From Microbacterium arabinogalactanolyticum (GTDB lineage: Bacteria > Actinomycetota > Actinomycetes > Actinomycetales > Microbacteriaceae), in contig NZ_BRZC01000004.1 of NCBI RefSeq assembly GCF_030268005.1, positions 372,001 to 436,000 of the forward strand: 64,000 nt of DNA, in the 5' to 3' direction. A program made the translations under genes and the position numbers. The notes beneath the pieces are model-generated. The model did not search any database and was not told the origin of the DNA. It saw only the letters and a program-made list of their open reading frames with translations. Within the stretch, counting starts at the first letter, position 1; the number at the start of each line of letters is the position of its first letter. This document shows positions 55,670 through 64,000 of the stretch, in pieces.

Positions 55670-56272
55670 TCAGACCGAGGGGACATCGGGAAGACCCGTG
55701 CGCAGCTCCATCGGCAGATGGCCGAGATCGTTGTGACTGATCAGCGTCCACGGCCGGCCCTGCTTCTGAGCGATCACGCTCAGCCCGCAGTGCGCCTGAT
55801 TCAGCGTCATCCAGCGCCAGTCCGGCGCACCCAGCACCTCGCGGACGAACCACGAGATCACGAAGTTGTGCGTGATGAGCACCTCGTGCACCTCGCCGTT
55901 GCGGCGACGGAGGAACTCGCCCACCGCGTCCGACATCTGCGCCGAGCCGGCCTCGATCTCGGCCTCGCTGACCGACCCGAAGAAGGACTCGTAGGCCGCA
56001 GGGGTGTCCTCCGTCATGCCGGTCGGAACGCAGTCGAACAGCAGTGCCGAAGGCACGGGGTCGACCGAGGGCAGCCGCTCCGCGATCGCGCGCGCGGTCT
56101 CCGTGGCACGCAGCAGCGGGGAGTGCCAGACGGCGTCCAGCGGGAGGCCCGAGAGACGGTCGGCGATGAGCTCGGCCTGTCGTTGTCCTCGCGGCGAGAG
56201 GGGTCCGTCATCGATGCCGTGCTCGGCATCCTGATGTTCACCGTGTCTGACCAGATATATGTAGTGCGTCAC
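55670..56272 (-). CDS. Histidine phosphatase superfamily protein
   Basis: 200 residues. LVRHGE near the start (Arg9, His10) and the late THNFVISWF hold the two catalytic His positions; HSPLLRATETA supplies Arg. Start is the GTG giving VTHYIYL. 53 nt after the dapB start, same strand. Substrate unknown: phosphoglycerate mutase-like enzymes act on many phosphoesters. Confidence 0.87.
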   Translation of the reverse strand: MTHYIYLVRHGEHQDAEHGIDDGPLSPRGQRQAELIADRLSGLPLDAVWHSPLLRATETARAIAERLPSVDPVPSALLFDCVPTGMTEDTPAAYESFFGSVSEAEIEAGSAQMSDAVGEFLRRRNGEVHEVLITHNFVISWFVREVLGAPDWRWMTLNQAHCGLSVIAQKQGRPWTLISHNDLGHLPMELRTGLPDVPSV

Positions 56273-56352
56273 AACCCTGCTCGCTTCGTGCCGCCGCATC
56301 GCGGCTTCTCCAGCTTAGCCGCCCGACGGACACCCGCACCGGCGAAGCCGGA

Positions 56353-57378
56353 TCAGGCGCCCGCCCGGGTGAGTTCGGCGATCTGCGCACGCGAGAGCGT
56401 GATGCCCGCGCCCTGCATGAGCTCGTCGACATGCGCGGTCGCGAACGCATTGACGATCGGTGCCACCACCGTCCGCTGGGCCAGCAGCCAGGCGATCGAC
56501 ACCGCCGCGACAGGTACGGAGAGCTCGGCGGCGATCACGTCCAGCGCCCGGAGCACGCGGATGCCGCGGCGGTTCAGCTGACTGCGCAACTGCTGCCCTC
56601 GCACCCCGCTCATGGCGGACTTGCTGCGGTGCTGTCCCGACAGGAACCCGTGCTCCAGTGCGTGCGAAGGGGTGACCGCCAGCCCCTGGGCGGCGGCCAC
56701 CAGTCGCAGATCGCCCTCGAAGGCGGTGCGGCGCACCAGGTTGTACGGTTCGTCCAGCACGTCGAGACGGGGATACCCGGCGGAGGCCAGGATGCGCGCC
56801 TCGACCAGGCGCTCGGGCGCGAAGCTGAATGCGCCGACGGACGCGATCTTGCCGGCGTCCCGCAGCCATTCGGTCGTTGCCAGGGTGTCCTCGAGGTTCG
56901 TGGTCTCGTCCAGCGACGCGTCCAGATACAGCACGTCGATCCGCTCGACGCCGAGCCGCGTGAGCGACCCCTCGACGGCGCGCACGAGGTTCACCGACCC
57001 CAGCCCGGGGTTGTCGGCGTGCGCTCCGATCCGCACGCTCAGCACGAGCCCGTCGCGGTCCGCGCGCGAGCGCATCCACTGGCCGATGATGTGCTCGCTG
57101 CGTCCGCCGGAGAAGCCGTCGGCGGTGTGGATCGCGTTGCCCCCGAACTCGATGTAGCGGTTCAGCAGCGCGTGGCTGGTGGACAGGTCGACGTTCCATC
57201 CGAACTCCGCGGCGCCCAGCATGAGCGGGAAGATCGAGAAGCCGGTCTCCCCCAGTGGCACCCGGATGTTCTCGCCGACGCCGGGGCCGACGACGGGGAT
57301 CGGGGCGGAGGGATGCTCGTCGAGGGCCTCGTCCGGGCGCGACCGCTGATCGGCCGTGCCGACTCCGAAGATCCTCAT
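56353..57378 (-). CDS. Aldo-keto reductase fold protein lacking the catalytic tetrad
   Basis: 341 residues with the AKR layout, including FGGNAIHTADGFSGGRSE. The tetrad Asp-Tyr-Lys-His of active AKRs is replaced: His84 (for Asp), Phe89 (for Tyr), Arg116 (for Lys), Asp153 (for His, in LYLDASLD). All four changes occur in a well-preserved fold, so it may be a pseudoenzyme, bind NADPH as a sensor, or catalyse something else. It lies between pnp and dapB, where other actinobacteria keep a peptidase. Confidence 0.83.
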   Translation of the reverse strand: MRIFGVGTADQRSRPDEALDEHPSAPIPVVGPGVGENIRVPLGETGFSIFPLMLGAAEFGWNVDLSTSHALLNRYIEFGGNAIHTADGFSGGRSEHIIGQWMRSRADRDGLVLSVRIGAHADNPGLGSVNLVRAVEGSLTRLGVERIDVLYLDASLDETTNLEDTLATTEWLRDAGKIASVGAFSFAPERLVEARILASAGYPRLDVLDEPYNLVRRTAFEGDLRLVAAAQGLAVTPSHALEHGFLSGQHRSKSAMSGVRGQQLRSQLNRRGIRVLRALDVIAAELSVPVAAVSIAWLLAQRTVVAPIVNAFATAHVDELMQGAGITLSRAQIAELTRAGA

Positions 57379-57513
57379 CTCTCACCCCCGCGAGATCCGC
57401 AACCCGCCCCGGGGTGCGTACTTCGAGGGTAAGCGAGGATCTCCGCGGCGATGAACACTGCGACAGCGGTGACGAGAAGTTCTCGTAACGATCCGGTCAC
57501 ATCGGATACGACA

Positions 57514-57553
57514 CAGGGCCCGGCGCCGTGCTCATGCACTGCTCCGGGCCCTG
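57514..57553. terminator. Hairpin downstream of pnp
   Basis: CAGGGCCCGG (57514-57523) and its exact complement (57544-57553) form a 10-bp stem with a 20-nt loop. No T run follows on the minus strand; transcript-end or processing structure. Confidence 0.5.
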
Positions 57554-57587
57554 CTCAGGGATGCCGGCTCACCGGCATCCGACGGGA

Positions 57588-59861
57588 TCACGCCTCAGCG
57601 GGCTCCTCGACCTTCTCGCCCTCGGCGGGCGCGTCATCGAGCACGGGCTCGAGAGACAGCTTGCCGCGGTCGTCGATCTTCGTGATCTTGACGAGGATCT
57701 TCTGGCCGACCGAGAGGACGTCGTCGACGTTCTCGACGCGCTTGCCACCGGCGAGCTTGCGCACCTCGGTGACGTGCAGCAGGCCGTCCTTGCCGGGCAG
57801 CAGCGAGATGAAGGCGCCGAAGCTGGCGATCTTCACGACGGTGCCGAGGAACTGCTCGCCGACCTCGGGGTTGGTGGGATTGGCGATCGCGTTGACCTGG
57901 GCGCGGGCGGCCTCGGCCGACGGACCGTCGACGGCGCCGATGTAGACGGTGCCGTCCTCCTCGATGGAGATCTGCGCGCCGGTCTCGTCCTGGATCGCGT
58001 TGATCGTCTTGCCCTTCGGGCCGATCAGCTCACCGATCTTGTCGACCGGGATCTGCACGCTGATGACGCGCGGCGCGGTGGGCGCCATCTCGTCGGGAGC
58101 GTCGATCGCGGCGTTGAGCACGTTCAGGATGGTCAGACGCGCGTCGCGGGCCTGAGTCAGCGCGCCGGCCAGCACCGACGACGGGATGCCGTCGAGCTTG
58201 GTGTCCAGCTGGATCGCGGTGACGAACTCGCTGGTGCCGGCGACCTTGAAGTCCATGTCGCCGAGCGCGTCCTCGGCGCCCAGGATGTCGGTGAGGGCCG
58301 CGTAGCGGGTCTCACCGTCGACCTGGTCGGAGACCAGGCCCATCGCGATGCCGGCCACAGGTGCGCGCAGCGGCACACCGGCGTTCAGCAGCGACAGGGT
58401 CGAGGCGCAGACGGAGCCCATCGAGGTGGAGCCGTTGGATCCGAGGGCCTCGGAGACCTGACGGATCGCGTACGGGAACTCCTCGCGGGAGGGCAGCACC
58501 GGGACGAGGGCGCGCTCGGCCAGGAAGCCGTGCCCGATCTCGCGACGCTTCGGCGACCCGACGCGACCGGTCTCACCGGTGGAGTAGGGCGGGAAGTTGT
58601 AGTGGTGCATGTAGCGCTTGCTCGTGGTGGGCGACAGCGAGTCGATCTGCTGCTCCATCTTGAGCATGTTCAGCGTGGTGACGCCCAGGATCTGGGTCTC
58701 ACCGCGCTGGAAGATGGCCGAGCCGTGCACGCGCGGGATGACCTGCACCTCGGCGTCCAGCGGACGGATGTCGGCCAGGCCACGACCGTCGATGCGCACG
58801 CCCTCGGTGAGGATGCGGCCGCGGACGATCTTCTTGGTGACCGACTTGTAGGCGCCGGAGAACTCGGCCAGTGCCGACTCGGGGAGAGTGCCCGCCTCGA
58901 CGGCCGCGGCGAGCTCGCCCTTGACGCGGTCCTTGATCGCGTCGTCGGCGTTCTGACGCTCGATCTTGTCGGCGATCTGGTAGACGCCCACCAGCTCGTC
59001 GTGCGCGCGCTCGTTGACGAACGCGAAGGTTTCCTCCGAGTACGGCAGGAAGACGGGGTAGACGCCCGGCTCCTTGGAGGCGTGCGAGGCGAGCTCGGCC
59101 TGCGCCTTGACCAGCTGGGCGATGAACGGCTTGGCGGCCTCGAGACCCTGCGCGACGATGTCCTCGCTGGGCTTGGTGGCGCCGGCCTTGATCAGGTTCC
59201 AGCTGTTCTCGGTGGCCTCGGCCTCGACCATCATGATCGCGACGTCCTCGGAGCCGTCCGCCTTGGTGACGACGCGACCGGCGACGACGAGGTCGAAGAC
59301 GGCCTCCTCGACCTGAGCGGCGTTCGGGAAGGCGACCCACTGGTCGGCGTGCTCGCCGTGACCGGGGATGAACGCCAGGCGCACACCCGCGATCGGACCG
59401 GAGAACGGAAGACCGGAGATCTGGGTCGACGCGGATGCCGCGTTGATGGCCAGCGCGTCGTAGAACTCGCCCGGGGCGATCGACAGCACGGTGATGACGA
59501 TCTGGACCTCGTTGCGCAGGCCGTCGACGAACGACGGGCGCAGCGGGCGGTCGATCAGGCGGCAGACCAGGATCGCCTCGGTGGAGGGACGGCCCTCGCG
59601 ACGGAAGAACGAGCCGGGGATCTTTCCGGCGGCGTACGAGCGCTCCTCGACGTCGACGGTCAGCGGGAAGAAGTCGAAGCCTTCGCGCGGGTGCTTGCCT
59701 GCGCTGGTGGCCGACAGGAGCATGGTCTCGTCGTCGAGGTACGCGGCGACGGAGCCCTGCGCCTGCTGGGCGAGGCGTCCGGTCTCGAACCGGACGGTGC
59801 GGGTGCCGAAGCGACCGTTGTCGAGAACGGCCTCGGTGGCAGTGATTTCAGGACCTTCCAA
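57588..59861 (-). CDS. pnp: Polyribonucleotide nucleotidyltransferase (PNPase)
   Basis: 757 residues: two RNase PH domains, KH ([16 protein letters not shown]) and S1 ([15 protein letters not shown]) at the end. 3'-5' phosphorolytic exonuclease. The start is a TTG because AAGGAG sits 7 nt upstream of it and no ATG or GTG is placed as well. rpsO, the usual upstream neighbour, is not in this window. Confidence 0.95.
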   Translation of the reverse strand: MEGPEITATEAVLDNGRFGTRTVRFETGRLAQQAQGSVAAYLDDETMLLSATSAGKHPREGFDFFPLTVDVEERSYAAGKIPGSFFRREGRPSTEAILVCRLIDRPLRPSFVDGLRNEVQIVITVLSIAPGEFYDALAINAASASTQISGLPFSGPIAGVRLAFIPGHGEHADQWVAFPNAAQVEEAVFDLVVAGRVVTKADGSEDVAIMMVEAEATENSWNLIKAGATKPSEDIVAQGLEAAKPFIAQLVKAQAELASHASKEPGVYPVFLPYSEETFAFVNERAHDELVGVYQIADKIERQNADDAIKDRVKGELAAAVEAGTLPESALAEFSGAYKSVTKKIVRGRILTEGVRIDGRGLADIRPLDAEVQVIPRVHGSAIFQRGETQILGVTTLNMLKMEQQIDSLSPTTSKRYMHHYNFPPYSTGETGRVGSPKRREIGHGFLAERALVPVLPSREEFPYAIRQVSEALGSNGSTSMGSVCASTLSLLNAGVPLRAPVAGIAMGLVSDQVDGETRYAALTDILGAEDALGDMDFKVAGTSEFVTAIQLDTKLDGIPSSVLAGALTQARDARLTILNVLNAAIDAPDEMAPTAPRVISVQIPVDKIGELIGPKGKTINAIQDETGAQISIEEDGTVYIGAVDGPSAEAARAQVNAIANPTNPEVGEQFLGTVVKIASFGAFISLLPGKDGLLHVTEVRKLAGGKRVENVDDVLSVGQKILVKITKIDDRGKLSLEPVLDDAPAEGEKVEEPAEA

Positions 59862-60122
59862 GAGGTCTCTCCTTCTTTGTTTAGGCTCGCGCGTCCGTAT
59901 GACGCGCGAGTTCTCGCGAAGGAGCGGATGCGGGCAGATATAAGCGCGCGGGCATTCCCGCGAATCTCGCCTGCGCTGGCCACCAGTAGAAGATCACCCG
60001 GCGCCGTGTGCGACGAGGAACCCACCACAGGGGACCAGCTTCTCAGCCGACCGCTCCGTACTAAGTCGATATGCAGTTTGACGGATGCCACAGGCATCCT
60101 CCACAAGCCTACCAGTGCGATC
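59862..60122 (-). other. pnp upstream region
   Basis: 261 nt without a gene. It holds the pnp ribosome site (AAGGAG) and presumably its promoter. I see no clear RNA element. Confidence 0.4.
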
Positions 60123-62063
60123 TCAACCGGCGTGTTCGCGCACGCGGGCGTCGTTGCGCGCTATGTACACCCAGTCGTCGTGCTTGGCCACGCGGCCGTC
60201 TCCCGCCGTGCGTCCGTGCAGCCGCCGCCAGACCCAGGGCAGCGCGTGCCGTCGCCACCACGTGCGGCGCGGGATGTGCTCGTGGTCGTGCAGGGACTCG
60301 TCCAGCATGCCCAGGGCCTCGGCATGCGGCACGCCCAGCGCCTCGCCCACCCGATAGGCGAGGAAGCGGTGGCCTCGGCTGGAGAGGTGCACGAGGTCCT
60401 CGGCCCAGTTCGGGCGACCTCCGAGCATCGGATGCAGGTCCGCGTCGATCAGGATCGCGCCGGTGCGCTGCGCGACCGCGGCGAGCGCGCTGGCGTATGC
60501 GGCGAAGCGGCGGGCGTAGACGGCGGAGGCCGCGCGGCGCGGCAGCATCGGCGTAACCAGGACGACGTCGGCTCCGGCGGCGCGCAGCTGCGTGACGGTC
60601 TCCTCCACGCGCGCGGCGAGCGCGGAGACGTCGGCGCGGACCCGCACCAGGTCGTTCGACCCGACGAACACCGAGGCGAGGTCAGGCCGCAGTTCGAGAG
60701 CGCGCCGCAGTTGCGGGCCGCAGACGTCCGAGACCCGTCGTGAGCGCACGGCGAGGTTCGCGTAGTGCAGTCCGCCGCGAGCGGCGAGCAGCAGCGCCAG
60801 CCGATCGGCCCACCCGCGCTCGATGCCGTCCTCCCCCGGGTCGCCGAGGCCCTCGGTGAGCGAGTCGCCGAGGGCGACGAAGCGCTGCCAGCGCCTCCCC
60901 CGCTGCGGTTCGGCGGGCTCCGGTCGCCGCGTCCGGGGAACGCGCAGCGTGCGATCCAGCGCGTGCAGCCGCTGCGCCTCCTCGAATCTCTCCACGAGCT
61001 GATCGCAGACAGCCGTCCAGCTGCGGCCCTCCACGGCCTCGCGCCCGGCCCGGCCGAACGCGCGGCGCTTGCGCTCGTCTCCCGCGAGATCGCGCACCCG
61101 CATCCGCAGATCGTCCAGGTCCCCGGGCCGGTACAGCCAGCCGTCGATGCCCATGCGCACCAGATCCAGTGGACCGCCGCGCCCGGTGGCGATCACCGGG
61201 ACGCCGCTGGCGTGCGCCTCCTGCAGGGTCTGCCCGAAGGTCTCGCTCTCTCCGGGGTGCACGAAGATGTCGAAGGATGCCATCGCCCGGGCGAGCTCGG
61301 TGCCGGAGAGGTGGCCGAGGAACAGGGCATCCGGGAGCAGGGACTCCAGGCGGGCACGGGACGGCCCGTCGCCGACGATCACCAGGCGGATGCCCGGAAT
61401 GCCGCGCAGCGCATGCAGGTCCTCCACCTGCTTCTCCGGCGCGAGACGGCCCACGTAGCCCACCGTCACCAGGCCGGGGCTGCGATGCTCCCACTGCTCG
61501 TCTCCGGCATCGGGGTGGAAGCGCTCGGCATCCACTCCCCTGCCCCACCGGCGCACCCTGTCCACTCCGAGCCCGCTGAGCTGCGCCTCAGACTCGCTCG
61601 AGGGCGCCAGGGTCAGAGTGGCGCGGCGGTGCAGCCGTGCGAGATGACTCTCGGCGAGGGAGGTGGTCAGCGCCACCCCGTAGCGCGACGTGTACGCCGC
61701 GACGTCGGTCTGGTACGCGGCCACCGTGGGCAGGGCGAGCCGTTGGGCCGCCACGACGCCGCGCCAGCCGAGGGCGAACGGCGATGCCAGGTGGACGACG
61801 TCCGGCTGGAACCGGCGCAGCGAATCGACGACGCGCCCCGTCGATGTCATTCCCACCCGCACATGCCGATAGCCGGGCAGCGGCACGGATGCCACGGTGT
61901 CGACGCGCGCGCCACCGGAGCGCAGCGGCGTGTCGGGAGCGGACGGGGCGATCACGTGCGCCTGATGCCCGGTGCGCTCGAGGTGGCGCAGGATCTGCAG
62001 CACGGATCCGGTCACGCCGTTCATGTGCGGGAGGAAGGACTCGGTGACGATCGCGACTCTCAC
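60123..62063 (-). CDS. Fusion of GT4 glycosyltransferase and SGNH hydrolase
   Basis: 646 residues in one frame. Residues about 1-375: GT4 glycosyltransferase resembling actinobacterial GDP-mannose alpha-mannosyltransferases (FLPHMNGVTGSV, VGDGPSRARLE, HPGESETFGQTLQEA). Residues about 390-600: SGNH/GDSL hydrolase with all blocks: GDSL (in ALGDSLTEG near 400), a block-II-like Asn, GSNDL and DLVH near 552. A basic tail closes. GTG start at 62063 is used. No membrane helix. It may assemble and trim an acyl- or mannosyl-glycolipid in one enzyme. Confidence 0.85.
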   Translation of the reverse strand: MRVAIVTESFLPHMNGVTGSVLQILRHLERTGHQAHVIAPSAPDTPLRSGGARVDTVASVPLPGYRHVRVGMTSTGRVVDSLRRFQPDVVHLASPFALGWRGVVAAQRLALPTVAAYQTDVAAYTSRYGVALTTSLAESHLARLHRRATLTLAPSSESEAQLSGLGVDRVRRWGRGVDAERFHPDAGDEQWEHRSPGLVTVGYVGRLAPEKQVEDLHALRGIPGIRLVIVGDGPSRARLESLLPDALFLGHLSGTELARAMASFDIFVHPGESETFGQTLQEAHASGVPVIATGRGGPLDLVRMGIDGWLYRPGDLDDLRMRVRDLAGDERKRRAFGRAGREAVEGRSWTAVCDQLVERFEEAQRLHALDRTLRVPRTRRPEPAEPQRGRRWQRFVALGDSLTEGLGDPGEDGIERGWADRLALLLAARGGLHYANLAVRSRRVSDVCGPQLRRALELRPDLASVFVGSNDLVRVRADVSALAARVEETVTQLRAAGADVVLVTPMLPRRAASAVYARRFAAYASALAAVAQRTGAILIDADLHPMLGGRPNWAEDLVHLSSRGHRFLAYRVGEALGVPHAEALGMLDESLHDHEHIPRRTWWRRHALPWVWRRLHGRTAGDGRVAKHDDWVYIARNDARVREHAG

Positions 62064-62185
62064 CAGGCCAGGATGCCCGGGCGAGACGCACGGAACGGGT
62101 GGAATCGGCGTCGGGAGCCGAGTGTTCACCCGATGCACGGATGCCGGTCATCTCCTCACCTGCCGGCCTCCTTCCGTTCACCAGG

Positions 62186-62818
62186 ATGAGCGACAGTTCC
62201 GCTGTGATGCCGGAACCTCTGCTGCAGCTGCTGACCGGGCCCTGGGGTCTCGTGGTGATGTGCGCTCTCGTCGTCGGAGACGCGTTCCTGGTCGTCATCC
62301 CCGGTGAGATCGCCGTCACCGCGCTCGGCGCGATCGCGATGTCGCAGGGGTCTCCGCCGCTGCCGGCCGTGATCGGGCTGGCCGCGGCCGCCGCCTGGTG
62401 CGGCGATGTCGCCTGCTATCTGGTCGGGCGCACGGCGGGCGTGGAGCGCTGGCGCTGGATGCGCACGCCCCGCGTGCGCGCCGCCCTCGACTGGGCGCGA
62501 CGCCGGTTGTCGAGCGGGACCGCGACCGTGCTGTTCACGGCGCGCTTCGTGCCCTTCGCCCGGCTCGCGGTGAATCTCGTCGCCGGCGCGTCCCGCGTCC
62601 ACCCGCCTCGTTATCTCGGTCTCGCCGCCGTCGCCGCGACGGGCTGGGCCGCCTACCAGGCCGCCGTCGGCGCAGTTGTCGCGGCGCTCCTCCCGGGCGG
62701 CCCGCTGGTGGCGGTGGTCGTGTCCGTGGTCCTCGCGGTCGCCCTGGGTGCTGCCATCGACCTGATCACGGCGCGGCGGTCGCGCTCGCGTCCCGCGGAT
62801 GCCGACCGGCTAGGCTGA
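62186..62818 (+). CDS. DedA-family membrane protein
   Basis: 210 residues with about five hydrophobic segments. DedA (SNARE-associated) signatures: VVIPGEI and FTARFVPFARLAVNLVAGASR. Members act as lipid scramblases or transporters for undecaprenyl phosphate or PE. Start uncertain: ATG 62186, GTG 62204 or ATG 62207 all give a good protein. Divergent from the fusion gene. Confidence 0.83.
   Translation: MSDSSAVMPEPLLQLLTGPWGLVVMCALVVGDAFLVVIPGEIAVTALGAIAMSQGSPPLPAVIGLAAAAAWCGDVACYLVGRTAGVERWRWMRTPRVRAALDWARRRLSSGTATVLFTARFVPFARLAVNLVAGASRVHPPRYLGLAAVAATGWAAYQAAVGAVVAALLPGGPLVAVVVSVVLAVALGAAIDLITARRSRSRPADADRLG
62811..62816 (+). promoter_or_regulatory. -10 element of a leaderless gene
   Basis: TAGGCT, 7 nt before the ATG at 62824. 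It overlaps the end of the dedA gene. Confidence 0.5.
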
Positions 62819-62823
62819 CGGAC

Positions 62824-62997
62824 ATGAGCGAAGACAAGGCAGTCTCCTCCGAGGAGATGAAGCGCAAGTTCAAGGAAGCGCTCGACCGGAAGAACGCGAA
62901 GAACCAGGGCGGCGAGGCGCACCTCGACGGCGATTCCGCCGTGCACGCGACCCCCGCGCCGCAGATGAAGCGCGAGTTCCGCCGGAAGAGCGGCTGA
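62824..62997 (+). CDS. DUF5302 small protein
   Basis: 57 residues, hydrophilic, Lys-rich, with EEMKRKFKEALDRKNAKN and a terminal KREFRRKSG. Small conserved actinobacterial family without known function. Its stop is followed by a long perfect hairpin terminator. Confidence 0.82.
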   Translation: MSEDKAVSSEEMKRKFKEALDRKNAKNQGGEAHLDGDSAVHATPAPQMKREFRRKSG

Positions 62998-63011
62998 GCC
63001 CGTACCCACGT

Positions 63012-63055
63012 ACGACGCAGGCCCGCGATGCTGCTGCATCGCGGGCCTGCGTCGT
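63012..63055. terminator. Bidirectional terminator
   Basis: 20-bp perfect stem (63012-63031 and 63036-63055) with a 4-nt loop TGCT, the longest hairpin in the window. It separates the DUF5302 gene from the convergent symporter gene. Confidence 0.9.
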
Positions 63056-63088
63056 TCCGCCCGGTGGTCTCCAGGCATCCGGCGCCGC

Positions 63089-64000
63089 TCAGCGCTGGGC
63101 GGCGCCGACCTGTGCGCTCTCGGCCTGTGCACCCTCGATGTGCGCCTTCGCGCCGCCGTGGCTGTCGACGCCGTCCAACGAGGACTCGTCGAACGGCAGC
63201 TCGCCGCTGAGCACGAGGCGCACGCGATCGCGGTCGATCTGCTTCGTCCAGGTGCCGATCAGCAGCGTGGCGACGGCGTTGCCGGTGAAGTTCGTCAGCG
63301 CGCGCCCCTCGGACATGAAGCGGTCGATGCCCACGATCACGCCGACGCCGTCGACCAGGTCGGGACGATACGCCTGCAGACCACCAGCCAGCGTCGCGAG
63401 TCCCGCTCCCGTGACGCCCGCCGCACCCTTGCTGGCGAGGATCATGAACACCAGCAGGCCGATCTGCTCCGTGATCGACATCGGCTGCCCCATTCCGGTG
63501 GCGATGAACAGCGAGGCCATCGTGAGGTAGATCGCGGTGCCGTCCAGGTTGAACGAGTAGCCGGTGGGCACGGTGATGCCGACGACGGGCTTGGAGACGC
63601 CGACGTGCTCCATCTTCGCGATCAGGCGCGGGAGGGCGGACTCGGACGATGAGGTGCCGACGATGAGCAGGTACTCACGGCCCAGGTACCGCATCAGGCT
63701 GAAGATGCTCACCCGGGAGCCCAGCCACAGCACGGTGCCCAGCACGACCACGATGAAGACGATGCAGGTGATGTAGAACGCGACCATGAGGATGCCGAGG
63801 CTCCAGATCGCCGCCAGACCGGTCTTCCCGACGACCGCCGCGATCGCGCCGAACGCGCCGACCGGAGCCAGCCAGAGGATCATGCCGAGGATGCGGAAGA
63901 CCAGCAGCTGCAGGTTCTTCACCGCCTCCATGATCGGGGCACCGCGATCACCGAGGCCCTGCAGGGCGAATCCGGCGAGCAGTGCGATGAACAGCACCTG
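63089..64000 (-). CDS. Dicarboxylate/amino acid:cation symporter, partial
   Basis: C-terminal 303 residues of a DAACS/SLC1 transporter (DctA/GltP type); the N-terminus lies outside the window. Signature features: SSSESALPRL (serine-rich hairpin 1), GYSFNLDGTAIY, ASKGAAGVTGAG. Imports C4-dicarboxylates or glutamate/aspartate with H+ or Na+. The C-terminal tail is hydrophilic. Confidence 0.93.
   Translation of the reverse strand, partial: QVLFIALLAGFALQGLGDRGAPIMEAVKNLQLLVFRILGMILWLAPVGAFGAIAAVVGKTGLAAIWSLGILMVAFYITCIVFIVVVLGTVLWLGSRVSIFSLMRYLGREYLLIVGTSSSESALPRLIAKMEHVGVSKPVVGITVPTGYSFNLDGTAIYLTMASLFIATGMGQPMSITEQIGLLVFMILASKGAAGVTGAGLATLAGGLQAYRPDLVDGVGVIVGIDRFMSEGRALTNFTGNAVATLLIGTWTKQIDRDRVRLVLSGELPFDESSLDGVDSHGGAKAHIEGAQAESAQVGAAQR

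Noticed and set aside
57528..60743. 1071-residue plus-strand ORF
   Set aside because: Shadow of pnp and the fusion gene; PNPase motifs on the other strand are unmistakable.
1..64000. CRISPR array or transposase
   Set aside because: No regularly spaced direct repeats of CRISPR size and no transposase-like protein were found.

Overview
The window is high-GC DNA with dense, overlapping genes and suits a Gram-positive actinobacterium, most likely Microbacteriaceae (Microbacterium-like). Pointers are the gene order pnp-dapB-thyA-dapA-rnj-ftsK-pgsA-cinA-clgR-recA-recX-miaB-miaA-dapF-hflX, the DUF3046, DUF5302 and DUF7882 small proteins, and many leaderless genes (a TANNNT hexamer 6 or 7 nt before ATG or GTG). 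Genus is inference.

Left third (1-18.9 kb): trehalose synthesis (otsA, partial otsB) beside an MFS transporter; then two gene groups that together form a route from 3-hydroxybutyrate to acetyl-CoA. One is scoA-scoB-thiolase, divergent from an IclR regulator. The other is a nine-gene unit livK-G-F-H-M, acyl-CoA ligase, tetR, 3-hydroxybutyrate dehydrogenase and alpha/beta hydrolase, almost all joined by 4-nt stop/start overlaps. A marR-MFS pair and a YbaK-like protein follow.

18.9-28.5 kb: LOG-family protein, small uncharacterised proteins of lower codon GC, tRNA-Lys, hisN, a lipoprotein, a tetR preceded by a leaderless mini-ORF, a secreted phosphatase-superfamily protein with Fn3, and tmRNA.

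28.5-47.7 kb: housekeeping block with hflX, a 16S rRNA methyltransferase-like gene, dapF, miaA, miaB, recX, recA, clgR, cinA, pgsA, ftsK, rnj, dapA, folA and thyA.

47.7-56.3 kb: between thyA and dapB lie a thioredoxin-like/DUF4395/OsmC group, an ABC exporter headed by five phased GACAG repeats, and a large AfsR/SARP-type regulator that overlaps the end of dapB. I infer that the regulator controls the exporter.

56.3-64 kb: an aldo-keto reductase fold that lacks all four catalytic residues, pnp (TTG start), a glycosyltransferase fused to an SGNH hydrolase, DedA, DUF5302 and a partial dicarboxylate symporter cut by the window edge.
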